Origin: Clostridium sp. CAG:413
Lineage (GTDB): Bacteria > Bacillota > Clostridia > Oscillospirales > Acutalibacteraceae
Direction of reading: 5' to 3'
Length of the DNA stretch: 18,216 nt
Assembly (NCBI GenBank): GCA_000431775.1
Contig: FR888175.1
Location: 1-18,216, forward strand
Under the pieces are notes generated by a model. That model saw only the letters and a program-made list of their open reading frames with translations. It ran no database searches and had not been told where the DNA came from. Shown here in pieces: positions 1 through 6,655 of this stretch. Position 1 is the stretch's first letter. Each line of letters begins with the position of its first letter. A program made the translations under genes and the position numbers.

Positions 1-19
1 AACAGTCCACCGGACTGTT
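1..19. repeat. Perfect palindrome, probably the edge of a dispersed repeat
   Basis: The first 19 bases, AACAGTCCACCGGACTGTT, form an 8-bp perfect stem around a 3-base loop. No gene is visible from 1 to 95. Further along, TTCGAATCCC (38-47) is the exact inverse of GGGATTCGAA (109-118) in the T arm of the neighbouring tRNA. The element is cut by the window edge, so its full length cannot be seen. I infer a dispersed intergenic repeat lying downstream of a tRNA gene; it could also be the terminator of a gene outside the window, but no T-run follows it. Confidence 0.5.
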
Positions 20-56
20 GCTCTGTACCGCTCGTCCTTCGAATCCCTCCTCACAT

Positions 57-96
57 GAAAAGAAAGTGCCCGCCTCTAAAGAGGCAGGCACTTTCT
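57..96 (-). terminator. Intrinsic terminator of the tRNA-Arg gene
   Basis: On the minus strand a 10-bp stem (61-70 with 87-96), one C/A mismatch and a further 5-bp GC stem (72-76 with 81-85) enclose a TTTA loop and are followed by TTTTC. The stem begins at the last base of the encoded CCA end, so there is essentially no spacer between mature tRNA and terminator. Confidence 0.85.
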
Positions 97-172
97 GGCG
101 TCCCCGGCGGGATTCGAACCCACGGCCTTTCGCTTAGGAGGCGAACGCTCTATCCTGCTGAGCTACGGAGAC
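96..172 (-). tRNA. tRNA-Arg (anticodon CCU)
   Basis: Read on the minus strand, the 77-nt sequence folds as a full cloverleaf. The acceptor stem is GTCTCCG paired with CGGGGAC (one G-U). The D arm is closed by GCTC/GAGC, and the anticodon stem TTCGC/GCGAA carries loop CTCCTAA, giving anticodon CCT. The T arm has the usual GTTCGAATC loop. The 3' CCA is encoded (plus-strand TGG at 96-98). It reads the rare arginine codon AGG. It has its own promoter and terminator, so it is a single-gene unit divergent from pgk. Confidence 0.97.
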
Positions 173-197
173 ATATTCACTTATTTATAGCTTAATA

Positions 198-226
198 AGT
201 TTATCAAAAAAGCGGCGAAATGTCAA
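198..226 (-). promoter_or_regulatory. Promoter of tRNA-Arg
   Basis: On the minus strand a perfect -35 TTGACA (221-226) is separated by 17 bases from TAAACT (198-203), a 4-of-6 match to the -10 consensus. Transcription would start near 191, about 19 bases before the mature tRNA 5' end. It lies back to back with the pgk promoter. Confidence 0.7.
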
Positions 227-285
227 GGGGAAAAATTCCGGTCGGAAAAATTTTCATATTCGTTGAATTCGCCGATAAATAATGC

Positions 286-314
286 TTGAAAAATTCGGCA
301 CAATAATATAAAAT
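286..314 (+). promoter_or_regulatory. Candidate promoter of the pgk operon
   Basis: TTGAAA (286-291), a 17-base spacer and TAAAAT (309-314) fit a housekeeping promoter. A perfect TATAAT at 316-321 lacks a well-spaced -35. The leader to the pgk start is about 40 bases. The 173-363 gap otherwise holds only AT-rich sequence, including three GAAAAATT motifs (230, 245, 288). Confidence 0.6.
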
Positions 315-363
315 ATATAATTGGTTAAGAATGTTTCAATAAAAACCGAAAGGAAGAAGAATT

Positions 364-1575
364 ATGAGCTTACTTAACAAGAAAACCGTAGACGATATTA
401 ATGCAAAGGGCAAGAGAGTTCTCGTGCGCTGCGACTTCAACGTCCCCCTCAAGGACGGCGTTATCACCGATGAGAACAGGATCAATGCGGCTCTTCCCAC
501 CATACAGAAGCTGATAAACGACGGCGCAAAGGTCATCCTCTGCTCCCATCTCGGCAAGCCCAAGAACGGCCCCGAGGCTAAGTTCTCCCTTGCACCCGTT
601 GCAAAGAGACTCAGCGAGAAACTCGGCAAGGAAGTCGTTTTTGCCGCTGACGACAATGTTGTCGGCGACAATGCAAGGGCAGCCGTTGCCGCTATGAAGG
701 ACGGCGACGTAGTCCTGCTTGAGAACACCCGCTTCCGCCCCGAAGAGACCAAGAACGGCGAAGCCTTCTCCAAGGATCTCGCAAGCCTTTGCGACATTTA
801 TGTCAACGACGCATTCGGCGCCGCTCACAGAGCTCACTGCTCCACCGTCGGCGTTACCGCATTCGTCAAGGAAGCCGCTGTCGGCTACCTCATGGGCAAG
901 GAGCTCAAGTATCTCGGCAATGCTGTTGAGAATCCCGCAAGGCCCTTCGTCACCATCCTCGGCGGCGCAAAGGTTGCGGACAAGCTCAATGTTATCGACA
1001 ACCTCCTCAACAAGGCGGACACCCTCATCATCGGCGGCGGCATGGCTTACACCTTCCTTGCGGCAAAGGGCTACGGCGTAGGCAGATCGCTCCTTGACGA
1101 GAGCAAGATAGATTACTGCAAGGATATGCTCAAGAAGGCTGAGGACAAGGGCGTTAAGATCCTGCTGCCCATCGACGTGGTAGCCGCTCCCGACTTCCCG
1201 AACCCCATCGACGCACCCATCGAGGTCAGCACCTTTGACGCCGACGCTCTCCCCGCAGACATGGAAGGCCTCGACATCGGCCCCAAGACCGCGGAGCTTT
1301 TCGCAAACGAAGTCAAGACCGCCAAGACCGTCGTATGGAACGGCCCCATGGGCGTTTTTGAGAATCCCACCCTTGCAGCCGGCACCATCGCGGTCGCCAA
1401 GGCTCTTGCCGAGACCGACGCGGTCACCATCATCGGCGGCGGCGACAGCGCAGCGGCAGTCAATTCCCTGGGCTTCGGCGACAAGATGACCCATATCTCC
1501 ACCGGCGGCGGCGCATCGCTTGAATTCCTCGAGGGTAAGGCCCTCCCCGGCATCGAGGCTGTTAACGATAAATAA
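364..1575 (+). CDS. pgk: Phosphoglycerate kinase
   Basis: Cytosolic glycolytic enzyme that transfers the phosphate of 1,3-bisphosphoglycerate to ADP, giving 3-phosphoglycerate and ATP. The 403-residue length is normal for the family. The N-terminal substrate-binding motif [11 protein letters not shown], the HLGKPK segment, the hinge region with GGAKVADK, and the C-terminal nucleotide motifs [11 protein letters not shown] and [11 protein letters not shown] are all present. The start is supported by AGGAAG (351-356) seven bases upstream. It is first in an operon with tpiA and gpmI, a common Firmicutes arrangement, although gap is not in the window. A transposase-like gene begins only nine bases after its stop codon. 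Confidence 0.98.
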   Translation: MSLLNKKTVDDINAKGKRVLVRCDFNVPLKDGVITDENRINAALPTIQKLINDGAKVILCSHLGKPKNGPEAKFSLAPVAKRLSEKLGKEVVFAADDNVVGDNARAAVAAMKDGDVVLLENTRFRPEETKNGEAFSKDLASLCDIYVNDAFGAAHRAHCSTVGVTAFVKEAAVGYLMGKELKYLGNAVENPARPFVTILGGAKVADKLNVIDNLLNKADTLIIGGGMAYTFLAAKGYGVGRSLLDESKIDYCKDMLKKAEDKGVKILLPIDVVAAPDFPNPIDAPIEVSTFDADALPADMEGLDIGPKTAELFANEVKTAKTVVWNGPMGVFENPTLAAGTIAVAKALAETDAVTIIGGGDSAAAVNSLGFGDKMTHISTGGGASLEFLEGKALPGIEAVNDK

Positions 1576-1584
1576 GTTGATACA

Positions 1585-2076
1585 ATGAAAAATGCAGATG
1601 CATTGCCCAAGCGGAAGCCTCTGAGGCTTAACGGATATGATTATTCTTCATGCGGAGCATACTTTATAACACTATGCGTCAAGGATAAACGCAGGATTTT
1701 TTGGGAGAGCGTAGGGGCGAACTGTGTTCGCCCGGACATCGTTCCACTTTCAAGAATCGGGGAAATCGTTTCTCGGGAAATTCAAAAAATCAGCGTAATA
1801 TATGACAATGTCGAAGTTGATAAATTTGTTGTCATGCCGAATCATGTCCATATGATATTGTCCATCCTTGCGGATGATCACGGGCGAACGCAGTTCGCCC
1901 CTACAGTATCGAGGGTAGTTAAGCAATTCAAGGGCTCCGTTACAAAACAAATCGGATTTTCTCCGTGGCAGCGCTCCTATCACGACCATGTGATACGGAA
2001 CGTGCGGGATTACGGGGAAATTTGGCAATACATTGACGAAAACCCGTTCCGTTGGGAATCGGATTGCTATTATTAA
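1585..2076 (+). CDS. REP-associated tyrosine transposase (RAYT, Y1/IS200-like)
   Basis: Single-strand DNA transposase-family protein of 163 residues. Members of this domesticated branch of the Y1 (HUH) superfamily are thought to process REP palindromes. The HUH metal motif is in MPNHVHMIL (His87, His89). The best nucleophile candidate is Tyr149 in WQYIDENP, with Tyr143 nearby. The N-terminal YFITLCVKDKRRIF strand and the C-terminal HDHVIRN and NPFRW segments are typical, and the length is complete. It sits between pgk and tpiA, is AT-richer than its neighbours (many AAA, ATA and TTT codons) and has no clear ribosome binding site, so it looks inserted and possibly translated only by readthrough coupling. 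Its coding sequence contains two inverted REP-like palindromes (1711-1734, 1881-1904). No IS ends or target duplications were seen. Confidence 0.9.
   Translation: MKNADALPKRKPLRLNGYDYSSCGAYFITLCVKDKRRIFWESVGANCVRPDIVPLSRIGEIVSREIQKISVIYDNVEVDKFVVMPNHVHMILSILADDHGRTQFAPTVSRVVKQFKGSVTKQIGFSPWQRSYHDHVIRNVRDYGEIWQYIDENPFRWESDCYY
1711..1734 (+). repeat. REP-like palindrome, copy 1, inside RAYT gene
   Basis: A 24-base element starting GTAGGGGCGAAC and ending GTTCGCCCG. The two halves GGGCGAAC and GTTCGCCC pair around a two-base TG loop. It encodes residues Val43 to Arg49 of the transposase. It is the inverted near-copy of 1881-1904. Confidence 0.75.
1881..1904 (-). repeat. REP-like palindrome, copy 2 (inverted), inside RAYT gene
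   Basis: Read on the minus strand this 24-base element matches copy 1 at 23 of 24 positions, the difference being T to C in the loop. It overlaps the codons for HGRTQFAPT. The two copies face each other 146 bases apart. Confidence 0.75.
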
Positions 2077-2095
2077 GTGAAAGGACAGTTAAATA

Positions 2096-2863
2096 ATGGA
2101 CAAGTCACTTCGCAGACCCGTTATCGCGGGCAACTGGAAAATGAATAACACCCCCGAGCAGACCAAGGCGCTCATCGAGCAGATGAAGCCCCTTGTAGCG
2201 AACGCCGACTGCGACGTCGTTATCTGCGCCCCCTATATCGACCTCTATGCAGCCATGGAGGCAGCCGCAGGCTCCAACATCAAGATCGGTGCCGAGAACT
2301 GCCACTGGGCAGAGAAAGGCGCATTCACCGGCGAGGTTTCCGCCAATATGCTCAAGGCCGCAGGCGTGCCCTATGTCATCATCGGTCACTCCGAGCGCAG
2401 GCAGTATTTCGGCGAGACCGACGAGACCGTCCGCGACAGAGTCAGAGCTGCTCTGAACGCAGGCCTCAAGGTCATCCTCTGCGTGGGCGAAGTCCTCGAG
2501 GAGAGGCAGCTCGGCATCACCGCCGAGATAGTCAGGAAGCAGACCAAGGTCGCCCTCTCCGGCGTTTCCGAGGCTGAGCTTGCAAACATCATCATCGCCT
2601 ATGAGCCTGTTTGGGCTATCGGCACCGGCCTGACCGCCACTCCGGAGCAGGCAAACGAGGTTTGCGCCGTTATCCGCGCTCTCGTCGCAGAGCTTTACAG
2701 CAAGGACGCCGCGGATCATTTCGTTATCCAGTACGGCGGCTCGATGAACGACGGCAACGCTGCCGAGCTTCTTGCTCAGTATGACGTTGACGGCGGCCTT
2801 ATCGGCGGCGCTTCACTCGTTGCTGAGAAATTCGCAAAGATAGTTGAAGCTGCAAGCAAATAA
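2096..2863 (+). CDS. tpiA: Triosephosphate isomerase
   Basis: Interconverts dihydroxyacetone phosphate and glyceraldehyde 3-phosphate in glycolysis and gluconeogenesis. At 255 residues it is a normal-length TIM barrel. Visible active-site residues are Asn13 and Lys15 in GNWKMN, the electrophile His98 in IIGHSERR, and the catalytic base Glu170 in AYEPVWAIGTG, which also starts the mobile loop 6. The phosphate-binding QYGGSMNDGN and GLIGGASL segments complete the site. The start is supported by AAGGA (2081-2085). It follows the RAYT gene by 19 bases and precedes gpmI by 63 bases, so it probably shares the pgk transcript. Confidence 0.98.
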   Translation: MDKSLRRPVIAGNWKMNNTPEQTKALIEQMKPLVANADCDVVICAPYIDLYAAMEAAAGSNIKIGAENCHWAEKGAFTGEVSANMLKAAGVPYVIIGHSERRQYFGETDETVRDRVRAALNAGLKVILCVGEVLEERQLGITAEIVRKQTKVALSGVSEAELANIIIAYEPVWAIGTGLTATPEQANEVCAVIRALVAELYSKDAADHFVIQYGGSMNDGNAAELLAQYDVDGGLIGGASLVAEKFAKIVEAASK

Positions 2864-2875
2864 TCGCAATTTCAG

Positions 2876-2908
2876 GGCGGGGGCGGAGTTTTCCGTTCCC
2901 GCCGTTTT
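2876..2908 (+). terminator. Intergenic hairpin between tpiA and gpmI (possible attenuator)
   Basis: A 12-bp stem (2876-2887 with 2892-2903, two G-U pairs) with a four-base loop is followed by G and TTTT. It resembles a weak intrinsic terminator in the middle of the operon. It could lower gpmI expression relative to pgk and tpiA or protect the upstream message from 3' decay. Confidence 0.5.
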
Positions 2909-2926
2909 GGGAAAGGATATGATATT

Positions 2927-4441
2927 ATGAGCAAAAGACCCGTTCTTCTTTGCATCATGGACGGCTTCGGCAAGAACGAAAGCACCTACGGCAACGCTAT
3001 CGCCGCCGCAAAGAAGCCGAATCTTGATAAGATCGTCAGTGAGAATCCTATGACCTTTATCGGCGCGTCCGGCCTTGACGTCGGTCTTCCCGACGGTCAG
3101 ATGGGCAACTCCGAGGTCGGCCACACCAACATCGGCGCCGGCAGAGTGGTCTATCAGGAGCTTACCAGGATCACAAAGTCCATTCAGGACGGCGACTTTT
3201 TCACCAATGAAGCTCTCGTCGGCGCAATGGAGAACTGCAAAAAGAATTCCTCGGCTCTTCACCTGATGGGTCTTATGTCCGACGGCGGCGTTCACAGCCA
3301 CAACACTCACCTCTACGGCATCATGGAGCTTGCCAAGCGCAGCGGCGTTGACAAGGTGTATATCCACTGCTTCATGGACGGCCGCGACGTGCCCCCCACC
3401 TCAGGCAAGGATTACCTCGCCGAGCTTTACAAGAAGTGCGACGAGATAGGCGTGGGCGAGATCGCAACCGTCATGGGCAGATACTACGCCATGGACAGAG
3501 ACAACCGCTGGGAGAGAGTCGTCAAGGCTTACAAGGCCATGACCGAGGGCGAGGGCGTTAAATTCGACTGCGCCTGCAAGATGATGGAGGAATCCTACGC
3601 AAACGACGTGACCGATGAATTTATCGTGCCCGCAGTCTCTGAAAAAGCCGTTCCCGTCAAGGATAACGACTCGATCGTTTTCTTTAACTTCCGCCCCGAC
3701 AGAGCGAGAGAGATCACCAGAGCCTTTGTCGACCCCGCATTCAGCGGCTTCGAGAGAGAGCAGCTCAAGGGTCTCTATTATGTCTGCATGACTCAGTACG
3801 ACGCAACCATGCCGAACGTCCATGTAGCATTCAAGCCCGAGTCGCTTGAAAACACCTTCGGCGAGTATATCTCCGACAAGGGTCTCAAGCAGCTCAGGAT
3901 TGCCGAGACCGAGAAATACGCTCATGTAACCTTCTTCTTCAACGGCGGCGTTGAGAAGCAGTACCCCGGCGAGGACAGGATCCTTGTCAAATCCCCCGCC
4001 GTCGCCACCTATGACCTCCAGCCCGAGATGAGCGCCTATGAAGTCACCGACAAGCTGCTTGCAGCCATCGACAGTGACAAATACGACGCCATCATCCTGA
4101 ACTATGCGAACTGCGACATGGTCGGTCACACCGGCGTATTCGACGCAGCGGTCAAGGCCGTTGAAGCGGTCGACACCTGCGTAAGTAAGATAGTTGACGC
4201 CGTTGCCGCAAAGGGCGGCGTGACACTCATCACCGCCGACCACGGCAACGCTGACAAGATGTATGAGGCGGACGGCTCGCCCTTCACGGCGCACACGACC
4301 AACCCCGTGCCTTTCATCGTTGTCGGCTACCCCTGCGAGCTTCGTGAGGGCGGCAGGCTCTGCGATATCGCGCCCACCATGCTGAAGATAATGGGTCTTG
4401 AGCAGCCTAAAGAAATGACGGGCGTAAGCATCATCAAATAA
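2927..4441 (+). CDS. gpmI: 2,3-bisphosphoglycerate-independent phosphoglycerate mutase
   Basis: Mn-dependent enzyme of the alkaline phosphatase superfamily that converts 3-phosphoglycerate to 2-phosphoglycerate. At 504 residues it is full length. Asp12 in the N-terminal MDGFG motif and the phosphoserine nucleophile Ser62 in GQMGNSEVGH sit at the usual numbering. HSHNTHLY, FMDGRDVPP and the C-terminal metal motif ADHGNADKM with HTTNPVPF are also present. The start has AAAGGA (2912-2917) nine bases upstream. It is the last gene of the glycolytic operon and is followed by a strong terminator. Many clostridia rely on this cofactor-independent form. Confidence 0.98.
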   Translation: MSKRPVLLCIMDGFGKNESTYGNAIAAAKKPNLDKIVSENPMTFIGASGLDVGLPDGQMGNSEVGHTNIGAGRVVYQELTRITKSIQDGDFFTNEALVGAMENCKKNSSALHLMGLMSDGGVHSHNTHLYGIMELAKRSGVDKVYIHCFMDGRDVPPTSGKDYLAELYKKCDEIGVGEIATVMGRYYAMDRDNRWERVVKAYKAMTEGEGVKFDCACKMMEESYANDVTDEFIVPAVSEKAVPVKDNDSIVFFNFRPDRAREITRAFVDPAFSGFEREQLKGLYYVCMTQYDATMPNVHVAFKPESLENTFGEYISDKGLKQLRIAETEKYAHVTFFFNGGVEKQYPGEDRILVKSPAVATYDLQPEMSAYEVTDKLLAAIDSDKYDAIILNYANCDMVGHTGVFDAAVKAVEAVDTCVSKIVDAVAAKGGVTLITADHGNADKMYEADGSPFTAHTTNPVPFIVVGYPCELREGGRLCDIAPTMLKIMGLEQPKEMTGVSIIK

Positions 4442-4463
4442 AAATTCCCACGGATAAAAATTT

Positions 4464-4505
4464 ATCACCCTGCAACACTTTATAGTGAAAGCAGGGTGAT
4501 TTTTT
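4464..4505 (+). terminator. Terminator of the glycolytic operon, overlapping the ypeB ribosome binding site
   Basis: ATCACCCTGC (4464-4473) pairs perfectly with GCAGGGTGAT (4491-4500). Inside the loop CACT/AGTG forms a second short stem. A T-run occupies 4500-4505 and ends at the ATG of the next gene (4506). The 3' arm contains GGGTGAT, complementary to the 16S rRNA 3' end, and it is the only ribosome binding site candidate for ypeB. Confidence 0.9.
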
Positions 4506-5720
4506 ATGCCTGGGCGCAGGAGTTTTATAAGGATAATATCATATTTGGTGGCGACGGCGGTGTGCCTTGCCGCCGCTGCAAGCGACGCCGCCAAAGCAAG
4601 GGGCGATTACGGCGAAGCTCTCGGGCGGGTGCGTATGTCGAGCCTTGTTTCGCTCTGCGAATATTCGTCGCAGCTCAGCGCGGGGCTGCGGGCGCTTGCC
4701 GTTTCGCCGGACGGCGGCACTGCCGACCCTGCGGCTTATGTCTGCTCAAAGGCGCTCGGCGCAAGGGGCGGCGCCGCAAGCTTTTCGGAGGATTCGGCGG
4801 GCAACATCCTCTATTTTCTCGACGGAGTTTATCGCTTTGCGGAGGAATTCCCCGATGAGCCGAGCGAAGAGAAGCGGGCGGCAGCGATAAGGCTCTCGGA
4901 CTACGCGGGTGAGCTTTACGACCACCTGAGCGATGTTTCCGCCGCCGTGCTGAACGGCGACATCTCGCTGCTCGAGGGGGGCGACGCGGAATTCATCGAG
5001 GATAAGCTCGACTTCTCAAACGGCAGCGAGGATGAGATCTTCCCGCTGATAGCCGTTTCCGTCTCCCCTGTCGGGTCGGCGGAGGCGGCCGTCTCCCGCG
5101 AGGCGGCAAGGGCTGCGGCAAGTGAGCTTTTCGGCGTGGAGGCGGCGCTCTGGCGGGGCGGCGAGACCGAGGAGCTCGGCGGAATTGAGGTCTATCGCTT
5201 CACCTACGGCTCGATGCTGGTCGATATCAGCACCTCGGGCGAGGTCGCGGCTTTCACGGTGGCCGAGCCGTGCAAGACCGCCGAAACAGGAGCGGACAGC
5301 GCAGCCGCATCGGCGGCAAAATTCCTCAAAGAGCGTAATTTCCCCGAAATGGAGGAGATAAGCCGCTGCGAGCGTGAATTCCGTACCGAGCTTGAGTTTG
5401 CGCCCTGCGTCGGCGGAGTGCTGCATCTGGATTCCGCAGTCAAGGTCGCCGTTTGCCGCTGCTGCTCGGAGCTGATACGCTTCGATTGCTCCGAATACAT
5501 CAAAAACTACCGTGAGACAATGGCTGTCGACGCAAAGCCCCGCCTTGCCCGACTGCTGCCCTCGGGATTTAGCCTTGAGCGTCAGCGGCTGTGCGTTGCG
5601 GATATCGACGGGCGGGCGCGCCTGTGTTACTTTGCGGAGTGTTCGTTCCGAAACGAAAAATTGCGGATGTATTTTGACTATTTTTCTCTGAAAGCGCTGA
5701 AAAGCGAGCCGATTTCATAA
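4506..5720 (+). CDS. ypeB: Germination protein YpeB-like (PepSY-type repeats, N-terminal membrane anchor)
   Basis: YpeB is a spore inner-membrane protein that stabilises the cortex-lytic enzyme SleB until germination. This 404-residue protein starts with basic residues and one hydrophobic segment (about 7-28, FIRIISYLVATAVCLAAAAS), matching the family's anchor. A helical region containing LVSLCEYSSQLSAGLRAL follows. Repeated alpha/beta units of PepSY type occupy about residues 195-260 and 270-385. It is shorter than B. subtilis YpeB (about 450) and lacks an obvious family-like C-terminal end. No sleB is adjacent, and no promoter was recognised between gpmI and this gene, so it may depend on terminator readthrough or an unrecognised sporulation promoter. 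The start is fixed by alignment of the membrane segment and by GGGTGAT six bases upstream. Confidence 0.75.
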   Translation: MPGRRSFIRIISYLVATAVCLAAAASDAAKARGDYGEALGRVRMSSLVSLCEYSSQLSAGLRALAVSPDGGTADPAAYVCSKALGARGGAASFSEDSAGNILYFLDGVYRFAEEFPDEPSEEKRAAAIRLSDYAGELYDHLSDVSAAVLNGDISLLEGGDAEFIEDKLDFSNGSEDEIFPLIAVSVSPVGSAEAAVSREAARAAASELFGVEAALWRGGETEELGGIEVYRFTYGSMLVDISTSGEVAAFTVAEPCKTAETGADSAAASAAKFLKERNFPEMEEISRCEREFRTELEFAPCVGGVLHLDSAVKVAVCRCCSELIRFDCSEYIKNYRETMAVDAKPRLARLLPSGFSLERQRLCVADIDGRARLCYFAECSFRNEKLRMYFDYFSLKALKSEPIS

Positions 5721-5728
5721 ATTTTATA

Positions 5729-5757
5729 TTGACAAGCCGGGTTTTGCAATGTATAAT
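5729..5757 (+). promoter_or_regulatory. Consensus promoter of the thiT unit
   Basis: TTGACA (5729-5734), a spacer of exactly 17 bases and TATAAT (5752-5757) are perfect matches to the housekeeping consensus. The start would be near 5764, directly at the riboswitch. The promoter begins nine bases after the ypeB stop codon. Confidence 0.9.
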
Positions 5758-5764
5758 GTAGCTA

Positions 5765-5837
5765 ACAAAGGGGTGCTGACGGCAGTCGGCTGAGATCATA
5801 CCCTCAAACCTGATCCCGATAATGCGGGCGTAGGAAA
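5765..5837 (+). ncRNA. TPP (thiamin pyrophosphate) riboswitch
   Basis: The conserved THI-element blocks occur in order: GGGGTGC (5770-5776), CTGAGA (5790-5795), ACCC (5800-5803), CCTGATCC (5809-5816) and GCGTAGGA near 5828-5835. The ATAATG bulge lies between the pairing CCCG and CGGG. The element is followed by an intrinsic terminator and thiT, so TPP binding most likely causes premature termination. Confidence 0.95.
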
Positions 5838-5861
5838 ACAGCCTCTGTGCAATTTTTACGT

Positions 5862-5889
5862 CCGGTACGATATCTGTACTGGCTTTTTT
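5862..5889 (+). terminator. Riboswitch-controlled terminator upstream of thiT
   Basis: CCGGTAC (5862-5868) pairs with GTACTGG (5876-5882, one G-U) around a seven-base loop and is followed by C and six Ts (5884-5889). Its position 25 bases after the aptamer suits an expression platform. A second imperfect hairpin (5912-5936, CGGAT/ATCCG with GTTC/GAAC) lies just before the thiT ribosome binding site. Confidence 0.8.
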
Positions 5890-5953
5890 ATTTCCTCAGG
5901 CTGCGGCGCACCGGATCGGTTCCCCCGAACAATCCGAAAAGAGGTCAAATTCA

Positions 5954-6550
5954 ATGTCAAACACCGGTTCAAACAAAAAAACGGTAATCCTTGCCGAGGG
6001 TGCGATAATGGTCGCCCTCTCCATCGCTCTCTTTGCCGTATCCGATCTTATCCCCTGGCCGTATGCCTACGGCGGCGGCTTCAGCATCTTTGCACAGGTG
6101 CCGATAGTCATCTACTCCTACCGCAGAGGCATCAAGAACGGCGTCGCCGCTTCCCTTGTGCTCTCGGTATTCCAGCTCCTGACCGGGCTTAAAAACTTCG
6201 CATGGGTCTCGGGCATAGGCGCTTATCTGATAGTCGCCCTCGCCGACTACATCGTAGCCTTCGGCTGCCTCGGTCTCGGCGGTATGTTCAAGGGCAAATT
6301 CAAAAATCCCACCGCGGAGCTTGCGCTCGGCAGCGTGGTCGTTTGCCTTATCCGTTTCGTCTGCCACTACATCAGCGGCGTGACCATCTGGACGGATTAC
6401 TGCCCCGCGGACATGGTAGTACCCGTTTATTCGCTGCTCTACAACGGCTCATATATGCTCATTGAGACGATAATCACCGTTATCGGCGCAGTCGCCCTGA
6501 GCAAAGTCCCCGCCGTCATCAATGTGAACGGCAAGGCATCTAAAAACTGA
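5954..6550 (+). CDS. thiT: Thiamin-specific ECF transporter S component ThiT
   Basis: Membrane substrate-binding subunit of a group II energy-coupling factor importer. It captures thiamin and docks with the shared EcfA-EcfA'-EcfT module, which is encoded outside this window. The 198-residue protein shows about six hydrophobic segments. ThiT-type binding residues are visible: Trp35 in the PWPYAYGGGFSI region, His138 in RFVCHYISG, Trp146, and Tyr163-Asn164 in SLLYNGSYM. AGAGGT upstream supports the start. It stands alone behind a consensus promoter and TPP riboswitch, which independently supports the thiamin assignment, and it ends at a strong terminator. Confidence 0.93.
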   Translation: MSNTGSNKKTVILAEGAIMVALSIALFAVSDLIPWPYAYGGGFSIFAQVPIVIYSYRRGIKNGVAASLVLSVFQLLTGLKNFAWVSGIGAYLIVALADYIVAFGCLGLGGMFKGKFKNPTAELALGSVVVCLIRFVCHYISGVTIWTDYCPADMVVPVYSLLYNGSYMLIETIITVIGAVALSKVPAVINVNGKASKN

Positions 6551-6576
6551 CAATCTCCTCCTCCTCGTTTGTGAAG

Positions 6577-6609
6577 AAATACCCCCGGGACAGCAGCCGG
6601 GGGTATTTT
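6577..6609 (+). terminator. Terminator of thiT
   Basis: A perfect 12-bp stem, AAATACCCCCGG (6577-6588) with CCGGGGGTATTT (6597-6608), has an eight-base loop and ends in TTTT. Because the left arm starts with AAA it may also work weakly on the minus strand. Confidence 0.9.
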
Positions 6610-6615
6610 GCATAC

Positions 6616-6645
6616 AAAAAGAACCGCCTCAATGAGACGGTTCTT
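6616..6645 (-). terminator. Terminator of the rpsO-pnp operon
   Basis: On the minus strand AAGAACCG (6645-6638) pairs with CGGTTCTT (6626-6619). One mismatch and a CTC/GAG pair block extend the stem, and the hairpin is followed by a run of Ts (6620-6616). It lies ten bases beyond the pnp stop codon and faces the thiT terminator. Confidence 0.9.
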
Positions 6646-6655
6646 AATTTTTAAA

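Noticed and set aside
370..1494. Long open frame antisense to pgk (374 codons)
   Set aside because: It is a by-product of GC-rich third positions in pgk. It has no ribosome binding site and its product is not family-like.
3401..4594. Long open frame antisense to gpmI (397 codons)
   Set aside because: It lies opposite a full-length conserved enzyme and runs through its terminator and into ypeB; composition artefact.
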